NCBI GenBank assembly: GCA_031841125.1
Contig: CM063113.1
Coordinates: forward strand, 60,629,211 to 60,693,210
Source of the DNA: Acanthococcus lagerstroemiae
Taxonomy: Eukaryota; Arthropoda; Insecta; Hemiptera; Eriococcidae
Length of the DNA: 64,000 nt
Direction: 5' to 3'
Positions within the stretch are counted from its first letter, which is position 1. Each line of letters opens with the position of its first letter. The translations under genes were made by a program, and so were the position numbers. The notes beneath the pieces were generated by a model, which was given only the letters and a program-made list of their open reading frames with translations, was not told where the DNA came from and ran no database searches. Of this stretch, positions 46,513 to 57,307 are shown in pieces.

Positions 46513-46555
46513 TTTAAAAACAGAAGGAGAGAAAGAGGAGGCTAATATAGAAAAA

Positions 46556-46785
46556 AGGTGCTCCATCCAGTGGGTCAACATCTCCAACGCCGGGTTGACT
46601 CGTCGCCTGACTTCTGCTGTTCTTCTCTGGTTGGCGTAGCAGACAACCTTAACGCCTGGTGGTAGTGCCAACCTCAGCAGTCCGTTGAAGATGACGTTCC
46701 ACAGGGTAGGTCCGAGTACTGATTCCTGTGGGACGCCGCAGGTCATCTCTCTAGTAACCGGGCCGGCTGCCGATTCTACGCAACT
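46556..46785 (-). pseudogene. R1-type LINE reverse-transcriptase fragment
   Basis: The minus frame reads VESAAGPVTREMTCGVPQES, then VLGPTLWNVIFNGLLRLALP and PGVKVVCYANQRRTAEVRRR. GVPQGSVLGP followed by LWN and a cysteine-aromatic-ADD box is the R1-clade pattern. Here the G of GVPQGS is E, and the ADD box is lost to a deletion that joins CYA to a later segment. The fragment is about 75 codons and dead. Confidence 0.8.
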
Positions 46786-46794
46786 TTAGAAATC

Positions 46795-47055
46795 CCTTAT
46801 AAAACTTTCGTTATTTTCTTCATCATATTGAAAGTCTTTTCAAAGCACAAACATTCCATATAATGGACGTGAAAGAGTTTTTCATCCGGGCATGAACATG
46901 AAATTTGTATGCTCAGAGTTTGGAACACTTTTTCAAACTTTCTTTTTGTCTTCGTAATATTACGAATATTTTTCAAATTACGAACATTCCATTAAAAATG
47001 TGAAAAATTGATTCATCCTCCGAATTTGATGTTCGTTTAAGTAGCCTTGAGACGG
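46795..47055 (+). repeat. tandem duplication, about 135 bp
   Basis: ACATTCCATATAATGGACGTG (46848) and ACATTCCATTAAAAATGTG (46983) begin two related units. Both continue to a TTCATCC string. Confidence 0.5.
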
Positions 47056-47059
47056 AGAA

Positions 47060-49350
47060 CTTAATTTGAGAAAATTGAGTTAGAATTTTTAAATCGGCCC
47101 TAGTAAGCACGTATTCTTGTTTCTATTTTAACAGTCTTAAATATGTATTCGTGCCATATTTCGATAAAATGGATGCATATTCTGGCATTATAAATGCGTA
47201 GAATAATTTGCTCTTCGTGTAATTGCATAATCAGTGTACCAAGTTGCCCGGACTATCGATGAACAATTTTCACGTCCGCCCTCTGCAAGTACGACCCGTC
47301 ACATGAAAACGACCTTTGCTACTCCATACATCGAATGCGTAATACCGCGAATATTTAATGACCATTTCAGAGTAGATATTCGTGTTGTTTTTTTTTTTTT
47401 TCACTTCTCCTAATTAATTAATCGAGTTAATGGCGTGTTTTGCTTTTGAAAAATGTAGGTACCTATACCCACTCCTCGTCAACATCTCACTGGTATTAAA
47501 AGCTGTGGAAAAGTTATGGTTAAGTTTACAGTATCGCTGTCAGGTGATGTCATTTAATTACTTTTGCAGTTGGTACGCGAATGTGAACATTAAAACCGAC
47601 TGTGTGTATAATGGATCAGAATATTGAAAAAAAGAGTATGATGATGAAAGTTCTTTCCGTAACGTCGCGCCACATTTTTAGTAAATTAAGAAATATGACA
47701 ACCTGGCGCGGCTGCGTTGGCGTAAAAATCAAAGGAAAACCTTTTTTGTGGAAATTCTACAGTCAGTCGAACTACAGACTGGCGAATGCGAATTGACACA
47801 GATGGAAGGATACAGTGGTCATTAGGTTACCAGGTCTTCGTCTTCTCAATTTACTCGATTCGCGATTTGTGTGCAGACGATGGCCGCAGGAGAGGTGTTT
47901 CGGTTGAGTGATGCCATTAACGATAGACCCGGTTACCAATCACCCTTGCGTAGGGTGCCGGGGGCTCAGATATCTCCGGAATACAGGTCGAGCTTTAATT
48001 TCGTTTTTGATTTTCGAACAGTCGAGATCGTTTTCCTCGTTCACCTTTCTTGCTCGCGTTTGTCCGCCTTTTCTGGACGTCCATTTTCTCCGATACAATT
48101 TATTTGAAACGTTTTCACCGTCGGATTTCGCGCTATGCAATCACACGAATTAATCGATCAAATTCCGAAGAAGTCAAAAGTAATAATATCTTCATTTCCG
48201 TCGTCTTCCTCCTTCGCCTCCGTCCGCGTAGTTTTCTTCCCATTCTCGAATTCGCCTAATTAATCAAGTCTCCGAAGGTAATTAATTTAATCTCTCCGCA
48301 GATAAAAGGTCGAGAGAGCTCTTCTGGCAAAAACACCTTTCTCGTCTGACCCCCTTCTACCGATAAAATTAATGGATTCGCGTCGGGTCTATAAAATTTG
48401 TTAAAATTCCGCTCTACAAAAAAAACGGCAAAGGTTTTTTTGGCCGTTTCGAGAGGGTTATCTCGTAAATAGTAGTATAAAGTTTTACGTGCAAGCTCGC
48501 GTTCGAAACAGACGAAGGTAATGCGGAGGTATTTTCGAAAAATTCCCTCTTTGAGCAACAGACACGTGATATCGCGATATCATGATGAAGGAAGTGCGAC
48601 GCAGATCACCGTACACTGTAATGCAGGGGCTTCGTGTTTTGGAAACATTTACGAAAACTTTTTCTTTCTCTCGCTTTGTGCATCGGAAGGAGGTGTCTCA
48701 ATTTCGGAATAGTATGCGAAAAATAAAAATGTAATCGGTTTTACGACGAGCCTGCATAACATTGTTTGATGAGCGTGTGTGGAACTGAGTTGTGCCATAA
48801 TTCTGATAGTCTTGGTATAATCACCCTCCCCGTTATCAAAGAGATGCTCAGATCAGTAGCGGGTCTAGATAGAATCCAGGTAGAAGTATGCGGATTTTTC
48901 GGGTTTTGTATAAGAAAAAGGAGTGCATTCGACTTTAAAGAAACGATAGGTTGTAGAAAAGGCGAGTGTATTGAAACGATCGAATAGCAAAAAGTAAGTC
49001 TCTATGAAAGAACTAGATACATATAAACGGTGATTACGACTGAACTACGACTATACTGAATTAATGTCCTACCTGGTCGATCGGTAAAAAAAGTAAAATG
49101 AATTTCTAAGAATTAATCACAATTTTTTTGCATTGGCCGAAAAAAGAACCTTTTGATTTGTTGGGGTTTTCAACTTTTGATCCATCTGTTAAGATTTTCC
49201 AACTCGTCCCTAACTAAAGTGGTAAATTTTCTGCGTGAAAAATTCCTACGGGGTGTAAGTTCCCCACCTCTCCTCATATTCGGTACGTCCCTGTCTGAAG
49301 ACTACGAAGTTAAATACGATCAGCTTAAAGAATATAACACCAAGTAACAA
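47060..49350. other. mostly unique DNA with one weak exon-like frame
   Basis: At 47881-47983 a frame starting MAAGEVFRLSDAINDRPGY is preceded by TGTGTGCAG and ends at ACAG/GTCGAG. The acceptor lacks a pyrimidine tract and the donor is weak. CpG-rich unique DNA follows to about 48700. A T14 run lies near 47388. Confidence 0.25.
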
Positions 49351-49384
49351 TATTTTGCTATCGGAGAACCTGGTCCCGACCATA

Positions 49385-49740
49385 CTGAAAAGTAGAGCGG
49401 GATGGGATCAGGCAGCTACCTTTGTCAGGAAAACGTTGGCCGCAAGATGGAGCTGGAATGGCAGAGATAAAGACAGCGGACACAGCACCCTCATCGACGA
49501 CGACGACGATGTCGCCGCTGCCATCAACCAACGAAGAAGACGATCCGGCGCAACTCGACAGCGAAGATGGAGAACAAGACGCCGTGAAGAGGCGACAAGA
49601 GAAATGGGGGTAGCAGGAGCTACCTCAAAGCGATCCCTCCTATCCTGACGCAGGCCCATTTGGGGTGTTTCCGGAATAGGGGGTGCGTTGTCCCGGGGCC
49701 AATTTGGCATGCGTGCATCGCTATACGCCCCTCTATCATC
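49385..49740 (+). mobile_element. GC-rich element segment with a 63-codon frame
   Basis: The frame 49422-49613 encodes an acidic, Ser/Thr-rich peptide including NEEDDPAQLDSEDGEQDAVK. The segment then ends in the repeat shared with 21840-21945 (GGCATGCGTGCATCGC). The GC-rich block stands out from its AT-rich neighbours. It is probably part of a transposon not otherwise recognised; function unknown. Confidence 0.4.
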
Positions 49741-49744
49741 GACA

Positions 49745-50985
49745 ATATTTTGCTATTCCAAGTTACTATGAAACGTAAAGCTTGTCACATTTTAAGACTT
49801 TCTCCTTACTCATTTGAGGTACGGAAAATTCGAGCTCGAAATGATGCACAGTTAGACGTCATAATAGGGGGAGGAAAACGGGTGATTCCCTGTCCTTTAA
49901 GCCCGAACTTTTTTAGGGGCTCGGATGTTCTATCTTCTGATATTTGTATAAATTTTCTAATCTTTGGGGTCTTCGAGCGCAAAATCGTAGTTTTCAAGAA
50001 GGATCCCAGGAAAATTGCGTATTTTTTTGTTTTCCCCAGGCCCGAGTTTCTTCTGGACGGCCCTGTTAGTAGGAAGAATAGCGGTATAAACTGGCAAAAT
50101 TTGAATGTTGTAGCAGTATTCGGACCAAAAATCTAGGTAAGGTTGCGTAGGTATATACCGGGGTTTTCTCCTGACATTTTGTAGCCGAAATTATGCGGTG
50201 TCTGTTAGCCTATACTAAATCGCTAAAGGAAGATTTAGAGACAATGACATCAATGTGATGAGTAATTTTATTTACCTACTTTATAATAACAAGTTGATTG
50301 CACCCCACTTTGAAGATGAACCAGCCTCTAGAATTAGGGTTAAACTCTTAAGATTTTGTTCCAAGTAATACGAATGTTCCTGAGTTTACCTTTAGGATGA
50401 ATTTGCTCGTTGATCAATTTACTGAGTGTTGTATTACTTTCAATTATCTTTTAATTAAATCCACATATTACATTTAGTTGATCTTCGTGTTTCGCTAAAA
50501 AGCATGCACGAACTTGGAGTTCGGATAATAATGATAATAATACAGTGTTGCCACATCTTACATATATACAACAGTGAGGATGAACAATCTGGAGCGAATT
50601 TACCGGAGATGAATCTTTTGGGATGAACTCAGTTAATAATCCTACGAATAAGAACTTTATTACCAGATTGTGAAGACTTACTGGTACTTGGCAATCAGAG
50701 ACGTACCAAAGGGTTTTCCGGGGGGGAGGGGGTAAAAACTGTGGTAGTCTTAACTGTCTCAACTCAAAATTCCCAAGTATCAAAACAAAAGAAGAAAACC
50801 TTTTAACTTATATTTTCCCGACTCCACCTGACTGAAATGGTAAATTTTCCCAACTGCTGAGTAAAATATTTCCGTGGGGGGGAGTCCCCCACCCCGCTAT
50901 TGATATGTCCCTGGAAAAAGAAGAAGAAGAAGTAGAATGTGGTATTGAAAAGGTCACACACTGAATGTAGGTACAGAAATGCTGG
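49745..50985. other. no gene recognised; degenerate element end
   Basis: A 158-codon forward frame (49660-50136) begins in the repeat and shows no domain. AGAGACGTACCAAAGGG before a G-run near 50700 resembles the CAGGGNCGTAGC-type ends. Confidence 0.3.
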
Positions 50986-50987
50986 AG

Positions 50988-51357
50988 CAGGGTGTCTACC
51001 GGTCATACAAATCATACAAGTCATACAAAAAGTCGTACAGTTGAGGTATTGGTCATGCAAGTCATACAAAAGTCATACAACAGCCTCTAATTTATAAATT
51101 TGGTAGTTCTTCCTGAACAATAGCAATTGAAATTTAACCGAAAAATTGCGTTCTTTGGAACACTGTTCGTTATTATTTTAAGTTTTTTCAAAGTTTTCGT
51201 TTGCAGTTAGCATGTTCTTAAACTTTTTTCCCTCGTGGAAATTATGTTCAGGCGTGAAGATGTTCCGAATAAAGGTCGCCCAAAAGTCACACAAAAGTCC
51301 TACAAAAGTCATACAAAGGTTATACTTTTGAAAATTTCGTATTTGGTAGACACCCTG
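50988..51357. mobile_element. 370 bp hAT-like MITE, TIR CAGGGTGTCTACC, iterons GTCATACAAA
   Basis: Perfect inverted ends CAGGGTGTCTACC and GGTAGACACCCTG. TGCTGGAG occurs at 50980-50987 and 51356-51363; the right copy overlaps the terminal TG. Both ends carry direct copies of AGTCATACAAA (five or more on the left, about four on the right). An 84-codon minus frame inside is not a transposase. Confidence 0.85.
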
Positions 51358-51933
51358 CTGGAGACAAAAGACGTTTGTGAGACGGTTGCATCGTGGTACC
51401 CAGGAAATGACCAGGCAGGGCGATTTATACAAAAATGTAAATTCGAGAGGAGAGGGTCACCGCAAGTACTTCAGAGTAAGATTTGAATAGTTTCATGCCC
51501 CCTCGGGTGTGGATATTGGGAGTTCGTACGATTTGTGCTGTGCAAACTGTTTTTTTTATGGTGAAAATAAAAATACCTTCCGAAGTGACCTATCTTCGCT
51601 GAATTCTGGACTGAGCGACAATTTACGGAAACTTCTTAATTTTCATAGTAAAGCCATTCAACTTCTCTTTTAAAGAGGAGTTTGTTCTTAAGATCAGTCA
51701 ACTTTTAAAAGCGTTTTCAAAGTTGTTTAAGACCCACTAAGACTAAAAAAACTCTGGCTTACCTATGACTTTTTATGAATATTCCCGACCTTCTGTGCCG
51801 TGCAGCCGTGACCTCGCTGCGATACCAGCACAGTTGACAGTAACTGAATATTTTTAGAAAAATTAAGTGTAACTCAACTCGGAGAGATATCTATTTTAAA
51901 CCAACGAAAGAGACATAAGACATGTTCTACTCG

Positions 51934-53030
51934 CAGAGGTGGAACTTGATTTTCAACTTGAGGAGGTGGAGAAGAAAAATTTGCCGACAAATATATTTTG
52001 AAAAATGAAAATTCGTCAACAAAATTTTTTTTTAATTTGAAAATTTGCCGCTTATTTAATCAAATGATTTTTTTATTGAAAAAAAAAAGGAACAAACAAA
52101 CGTTCTTAGAAAATGAAAAATTCAAGTGAACAGTTTCTAAATCTGTTGACTGCCAAATTTGTGGAGTTGTTTCACCCCTCCCTCTCCTCTATAGTTTCGT
52201 CCCTGCAAATGCAGATTGGAACCTTGTCCCCCAAACACTCATATTTTCGCACATGAGCATACCCTAGTCTGGGAAGGTCAGTTGGAAGGATGTTAGAAAT
52301 CTTGAGAGGAACACTCAACTTCCTTTACACCTTAAAAGGTCGTCGTTATTTTTTCTTGGTGGTATTTTTTTCTGAATTTCCTCTGATTTTTGTCTCCTAA
52401 ACTCTGGTTAAAAAAAAAAAAAAAAAAAAAAACCTTCTGTATTCACTAGGACCAAAGCCCGTAAATTAAACAATAAAGAACATTTGCTATCGGATTCACC
52501 TTGTGACATTGAAAAATAAGTCTTTTATTTTCAACTTTTAGATTTTAATAAAATGTTCAACTTTTTCAAACTTCAGTCTCTAGGTCAAACACAGAATCTA
52601 GTAAAAACAAGTCACTGAAATCCGAAATTCAACGTTTACTACCGACTTTCAGATTTTCAAAATGTTTTCCGTATTTCAGCTTTGTTTCAACCTTTCAGAT
52701 AACGTTCGATACTCAGCTTGAAGCCTTTGGCTTTTCACTGATTAGTCCCTGACAAGAGTCCAGGGTACTCCATTTTCAGAAATGAAATCTGACTTTCATC
52801 TTGGGGAGGTGGAGAAGAAAAAATTTGCCAAAAAATATTTTTTTTAAACTACAAATTTGTTGATTTTTAATCGAAGTATTTTTTTAATTAAAAAAATAAT
52901 GATGAAAAAATAAACATTCATAAGAAATTAAAAATTCAAATTAACAGTTTCAAAATTTGCCGACTGCCAAATTATGAGGGGGGAGTAGTGTGTTTCTTCC
53001 CCCCCCCCGCCCCCTATAGTTTCGTCCCTG
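51934..53030. mobile_element. tandem MITE dimer with shared outer duplication
   Basis: Two diverged direct copies (51934-52205 and 52777-53030) each run from a CAGANRTGRAA-like start, through GAGGTGGAGAAGAAAAA, to CTATAGTTTCGTCCCTG. The 8 bases before the first copy (TCTACTCG, 51926-51933) match those after the second (TCTGCTCG, 53031-53038) at 7 of 8 positions. No duplication flanks either copy alone. The linker (52206-52776) is AT-rich, holds A23 at 52410-52432, and has no gene. Confidence 0.65.
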
Positions 53031-53199
53031 TCTGCTCGCGCTTCTTCTACCAACCACACGCTCGGAGTATCGGCGATATTAAGTTTAACATTGTCGTGAT
53101 GCCGTGCGGTTTTAATGAAGAAAAAGTGAACGATTAAATTTTTAATAAGTCAAAAAGTTTTGTACTTCGGATATACCAATTTCGGAGTTACACACTGTT

Positions 53200-53570
53200 T
53201 GCGACTCCGTAAGGCTCTTGTTTAAGACTCGATGACTGCTCAAAACTCGTCCACGACTATCACGACACCCTATAACTTCCTTCATCAAGGCTCTTCAACA
53301 CTTGATTCAGATCGGTACTTTTAAAGTCTGTTCCATTCTGAGTGAAGACACCTTAAGACTCGTTTCAGATATTTTGAGACTCCATCAACTCGATTTAGTG
53401 ATCGGCTATGATTCGCCCGGATTCGTTTAAGTCGTTTTATTACTTGTCCGGACTTACACTGAGCTCTTTATGACTTCCAAACTAATTAGTATACTTACTT
53501 TCGAGTCAGAACGCATTAGCACTTTTCTAGAGTCGCCTACGACTCTTGAAGACTTGTTTAAAAATCTAAG
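53200..53570. repeat. degenerate short-period array (AAGACTCG/AAACTCGT)
   Basis: Irregular units such as TTTAAGACTCGATGACTGC, CAAAACTCGTCCACGAC and AAGACTCGTTTCAG repeat. Third example of the style seen at 10140 and 19760. Confidence 0.45.
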
Positions 53571-54047
53571 GGAAGAAGAGAAAATATGGTGGAGAAGATG
53601 AGAGTGAAAAGTTGGGCCGATGCAATAGCATTTTCTCGGTAGCTGTTTAGGGCCCAGTTCACCCTTGCGTCTTGGGCTTTATAATCTCAAGAGTCATTGG
53701 ATTGATTGCTTCTGAATTCACAGATGAAATGGAGGGAGTAGTGGACAGTCGTAAATGTTACTTCAGAAATTAAAATTACTTATGTATAGTGAATTCGGTT
53801 TACAGAAGCGTGAAAGGAATTGAGAATAGTGCACTTGCACTGTGTAAGAAGTGTACGCGTGCCATTTTGTTCGGTTTTTTTTTTTGGTAACTCTAATTTG
53901 TAAACTATTACTGTTATATCATTTAGACTAGTACCGTCGTATCTGCTGTGTTTCGAGTCAAAAGCTATTCTAGGAATACAGTTTGCAATCAGCAAATTAT
54001 TGATGTACAATTAATATTCTTCATTAACTTCATTATTTCTGTTTCAG

Positions 54048-54160
54048 GTAAATAATTGTTGGCTCGTGTTAAGCAGTAAGTGGTTTGATATGCGCTTCTG
54101 TTGCGTAATTATCGGAGGAGCAAAGATTTTCAAGTGATCGAAAATGTAAAAGGAGTGCAG
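54048..54160 (+). other. candidate non-coding exon, 113 nt
   Basis: TTATTTCTGTTTCAG precedes it, and GTGCAG/GTATGT ends it. All three frames contain stops, so it would be a UTR or long non-coding RNA exon. A short start codon frame (MRFCCVIIGGAKIFK) lies within. Good splice signals are the only support. Confidence 0.22.
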
Positions 54161-54539
54161 GTATGTTTTTACATTCAGTATTAGGGTGTTTTTCTCGATT
54201 CTTGTTCTTGCACATGAAAAAGTGATCGCCGGTATTCAACATTTTTTTTAAAAACTAAAATTTCAAACCAGTGTGCAAAAAGTTGTAAAGTTTAGCATCA
54301 GATTCCTCATTTTAAACAAATGTAGTTTCTTTACTACATTTTGCAAGTAGAGTTTTTCAAAAAAAAAAAACAAGTGATCCGACCCAAAAAATTCACACCA
54401 GAAAATGGGCCGTGGAATGGCACCTGATCTAGTTCTGTAATTTTCGGATTCACTGAATCCATTTTAAAGTTTTCTATTTTAGACGCATACACCGCCCCAA
54501 AGAATCCGTAGGGGGTAACACATGAAAATTGAGGCCATA

Positions 54540-54960
54540 CCTATAATAGGATTTCTCGAGTTTTCTAGTTCGTTTCTGAGGCAATTTTAGCCGTAGCACC
54601 TACCCAGAAGACTATTATGGTGATGCAATTCGAATTATTAAAAGGTGCACCAATGGGCATTAATTACCTGTATTAAACGTGAGATTTCTCAAGTCACTCA
54701 GTTCATTTTTAGGGTTATTTTAGCTGTAACTCTTATCCAGAATGCTCCACAGAGGTTAAAACGAGGAATATTGAATGTATGTGGGCATCAATGATATCAA
54801 GAATGAGGTTTCTCGAGTCGCCGAATTCGTTTTTAGGGTCATCTCAGCTGTAACCTCTACCCAGGAGGTTAAACAGGAGGCTATAACCTGTAGCATTAAA
54901 AGTTGATAACGTGGGTTCCGATTGTAGCTCCTTATAGAGCCTTCTGAGGACAAAATTTCA
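54540..54960 (+). repeat. satellite array, about 125-130 bp unit
   Basis: TTCTAGTTCGTTTCTGAGGC (54564), CACTCAGTTCATTTTTAGGG (54695) and CGCCGAATTCGTTTTTAGGG (54820) head three units. Each is followed by TNAGCTGTAACNCNTACCCAG. Confidence 0.7.
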
Positions 54961-54964
54961 TCAG

Positions 54965-55590
54965 TAAATCCCATGCCCTATTAAACTCCTTGCTCTCGAC
55001 AAGATTTTCTTCTAATGTTCTATCGCGGCTTTTCTTGTGTTAAAAAGAACAAATTTTTCTAAATCCACACTTTTTTTTTTTTGAAAAACCGGTATGAATA
55101 AGGATTTAAAGGAAACCCGAACAAGTAAAATAAGTCTACCCTAATCAGTACCCCAATGGTTAAACAATACGTTAAAATGATTTTATTAAATATTTACACA
55201 AACGAAAAGTCTTACATGAAAAAATAATTCCAAATCGAACTCTCTATAAAATGAAGGTTGTCCAATTTTTCACCTAACTGCACCGGAAACATCGTAAACA
55301 GGGGATGGAGATTCAAAATAACCCTCCATGTTACTCTATCTATACTACATAACAGTGTGGACCTGATGAATAGAAACTTTGAATTTGTGCGAACCATCCC
55401 ACTGTCTTTCTATCTCATCTCTATCCTCACAATTTGAAGGGAAGCGTAATTTCAAAAAACCGGTTGAGCAGAAATCAAAAGATCTTACTTTTCAGTTCTA
55501 GGGGACACTCTGAGTAGAACATTTTAACCCAAATTAAGCGATACCCTATCTTGAATCCTATCGCGCTCGTGGAAACCAGGTTTCCCCACA
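54965..55590. other. no gene recognised
   Basis: AT-rich DNA. A T-run lies near 55072. Short minus frames have no domain. Confidence 0.35.
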
Positions 55591-55594
55591 TTCG

Positions 55595-55815
55595 CCCGAA
55601 GAGTTTTGCCCGAAAACAATTTGCCCGAAGAAAAATCCCCGAAAACAAATTGCCCGAATGACATTTACCCGAAAAAAAAACGAAAAACATCCCGAAAGAA
55701 TTCTGCCCGAAAAACTTTTGTCTCCGAATTCCTGAACGCCCAAAAGAAAATTTCCAAGTTAAAACGAAGACGGAAAAAGAGAGTCGAAATTTTTCTTTTT
55801 TCCTCTACTTTTATT
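55595..55815 (-). repeat. CCCGAA iterons and left arm of Mutator-like element
   Basis: CCCGAA recurs at 55595, 55609, 55624, 55638, 55653, 55668, 55691 and 55706, mostly every 14-15 bases. The following 55745-55815 is the inverted counterpart of 57128-57200 (both contain TAGAGGAAAAAAGAAAAA and GTCTTCGTTTT). Long arms fit a Mutator-like terminal region. Confidence 0.65.
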
Positions 55816-55875
55816 TACAGAAGTGCCCGAAAAATGATTTAAGACAGGGGAGAAAGACGCAGACTGTCTCTTTAG

Positions 55876-57055
55876 GGGTGATTCTCCGGAAAATGGACAA
55901 TTCAACGTGGACCAAAACCAAAAAGAAATGAGGTTCACTTTTCAAATTTTTTCATTGAAATCGATACTAGGGGTATTGAGAAACCATATTCCGGTACCGG
56001 CCGGGCTTAAATTTGATTTTGGGGGGTTGTAAAAAAACTTGTTATCCACGTTGAAAGACAGATTTTTCTCGTTTACATAGTGTGATAAGATGAGGCTGTA
56101 CGATCACACAGCAGCACCGTGGGTTACAATCTCACGGATCACGGTTTTATGAAGTACCAAAAATTCATCTAGGAAAGTAGTCTTTGCACGAAGAAGATTT
56201 AATGGCTGTTTCTACAGACTGCTTCTAAGTGTCGAAAGATTCACGTCCTTCAAAGTGGATACAAAAGATACGTGAGTATCCACGTTGAATAATACTCGTA
56301 TTTCATGTCCGCGTTTAAGGACAAAATCGCCTTTTTCCCTTTCCCGTTCGGTAAATATGCGGAGAATATTTGATACATGTTGCTGAATGTAATGTAGCCA
56401 ACATTAGATATATTATTACGTTTTTACAAATTCCGAGCTATAAATTCAATATGGCTGTTGATGTCCCCGATGAAGGACACTTTTTTTAGAAACCAGGATC
56501 TCAGCAATAAATGAGTATTTTAGCATACAAATTATCATTATTTCACAGAAGTTCTTACACAGCATTCTAGAGGAAGTTATGAAGAAGTTATATAAGCATT
56601 TGAGAGAAGTTTATGCTTGTAGTGGAACCTTATAGGGAGGTTTGAAAATTATCCACGTTGAACGACATATCTCTTCCTAGACCCAAAACTTTGAGGCGTT
56701 CTAAAGGTTACTTAACTTGGTTAGAAAAAGATTGTAAGACCTATACCGTGTTGCCTCAACTTACCTCTTCAAGAATGGGAAACAGTAGTTCCTGAAAATT
56801 ATGTATGAAACCATTCCAGCGAGCAAAATAAAAAAAACAGAACTAGACTAGGTTGTAACACCCACGTTGATAGACATTTCAGGTGCATTTTCGATTTTCT
56901 AAGGATGTTCTGCTGAACTAGGGAGAGCTTTTACCACTGTCTCCACCAGAAGAGTTAATTTCCTCAATTTTGACATATTGTGCATAGCATTCTGATAATA
57001 AGTGGCAGAGTTATAGCCCATTTGCGTGAATTGTCCATTTTTCGGAGAATTACCC
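55876..57055. mobile_element. 1180 bp DNA element, TIR GGGTGATTCTCC, TTAG duplication
   Basis: Ends GGGTGATTCTCCGGAAAATG and GGGTAATTCTCCGAAAAATG (20 bases shown) continue with GACAATTCA, 2 mismatches in 29. TTAG flanks both sides (55872-55875, 57056-57059). It lies between the Mutator-like arms. The interior has no transposase, but holds repeated copies of TATCCACGTTGAA (56043, 56277, 56650, a variant at 56861) and one inverted (55901). Superfamily undetermined. Confidence 0.8.
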
Positions 57056-57127
57056 TTAGATTACTAAGGTCTGAAAACTGAAAGTACACTGACTGAATAA
57101 TAGGAAATGGGTTTATAAATTTGCGTG

Positions 57128-57200
57128 TATGTAAATAAAATTAGAGGAAAAAAGAAAAAGTGCAACTCTCGTTTTCAGTCTTCGTTTTGTCTCTTTCCAT
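57128..57200 (+). repeat. right arm of Mutator-like inverted repeat
   Basis: Complementary to 55745-55815. It leads directly into the transposase fragment, overlapping the upstream extension of its open frame. Confidence 0.65.
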
Positions 57201-57307
57201 GGAAATGGTTTGTTGTACTTCGTGGAGAATTCAGCAAATGGTTCGTTGTACTCTGTGGAGAATTCAGCTGCATCATCAGCAGCTATCGAAGAAGCATTGA
57301 AGAAAAC

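Noticed and set aside
49660..50136. 158-codon forward frame as a gene
   Set aside because: It starts inside a repeat end, shows no domain, and has a composition typical of chance frames.
50988..51357. CRISPR-like array of GTCATACAAA units
   Set aside because: Units are about 10 bases, irregular and lack unique spacers, and they sit inside inverted termini with a target duplication in a eukaryotic context.
51932..53030. Short LTR retrotransposon (direct repeats of about 260 bases)
   Set aside because: The repeats do not start TG and end CA, no primer-binding or polypurine site was seen, the ends are CAG...CTG, and the flanking match is 8 bases as in hAT.
55360..55385. Hammerhead ribozyme (CTGATGAATAGAAAC near 55364)
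   Set aside because: CTGATGA and GAAA are present, but I could not find the three required helices around them.
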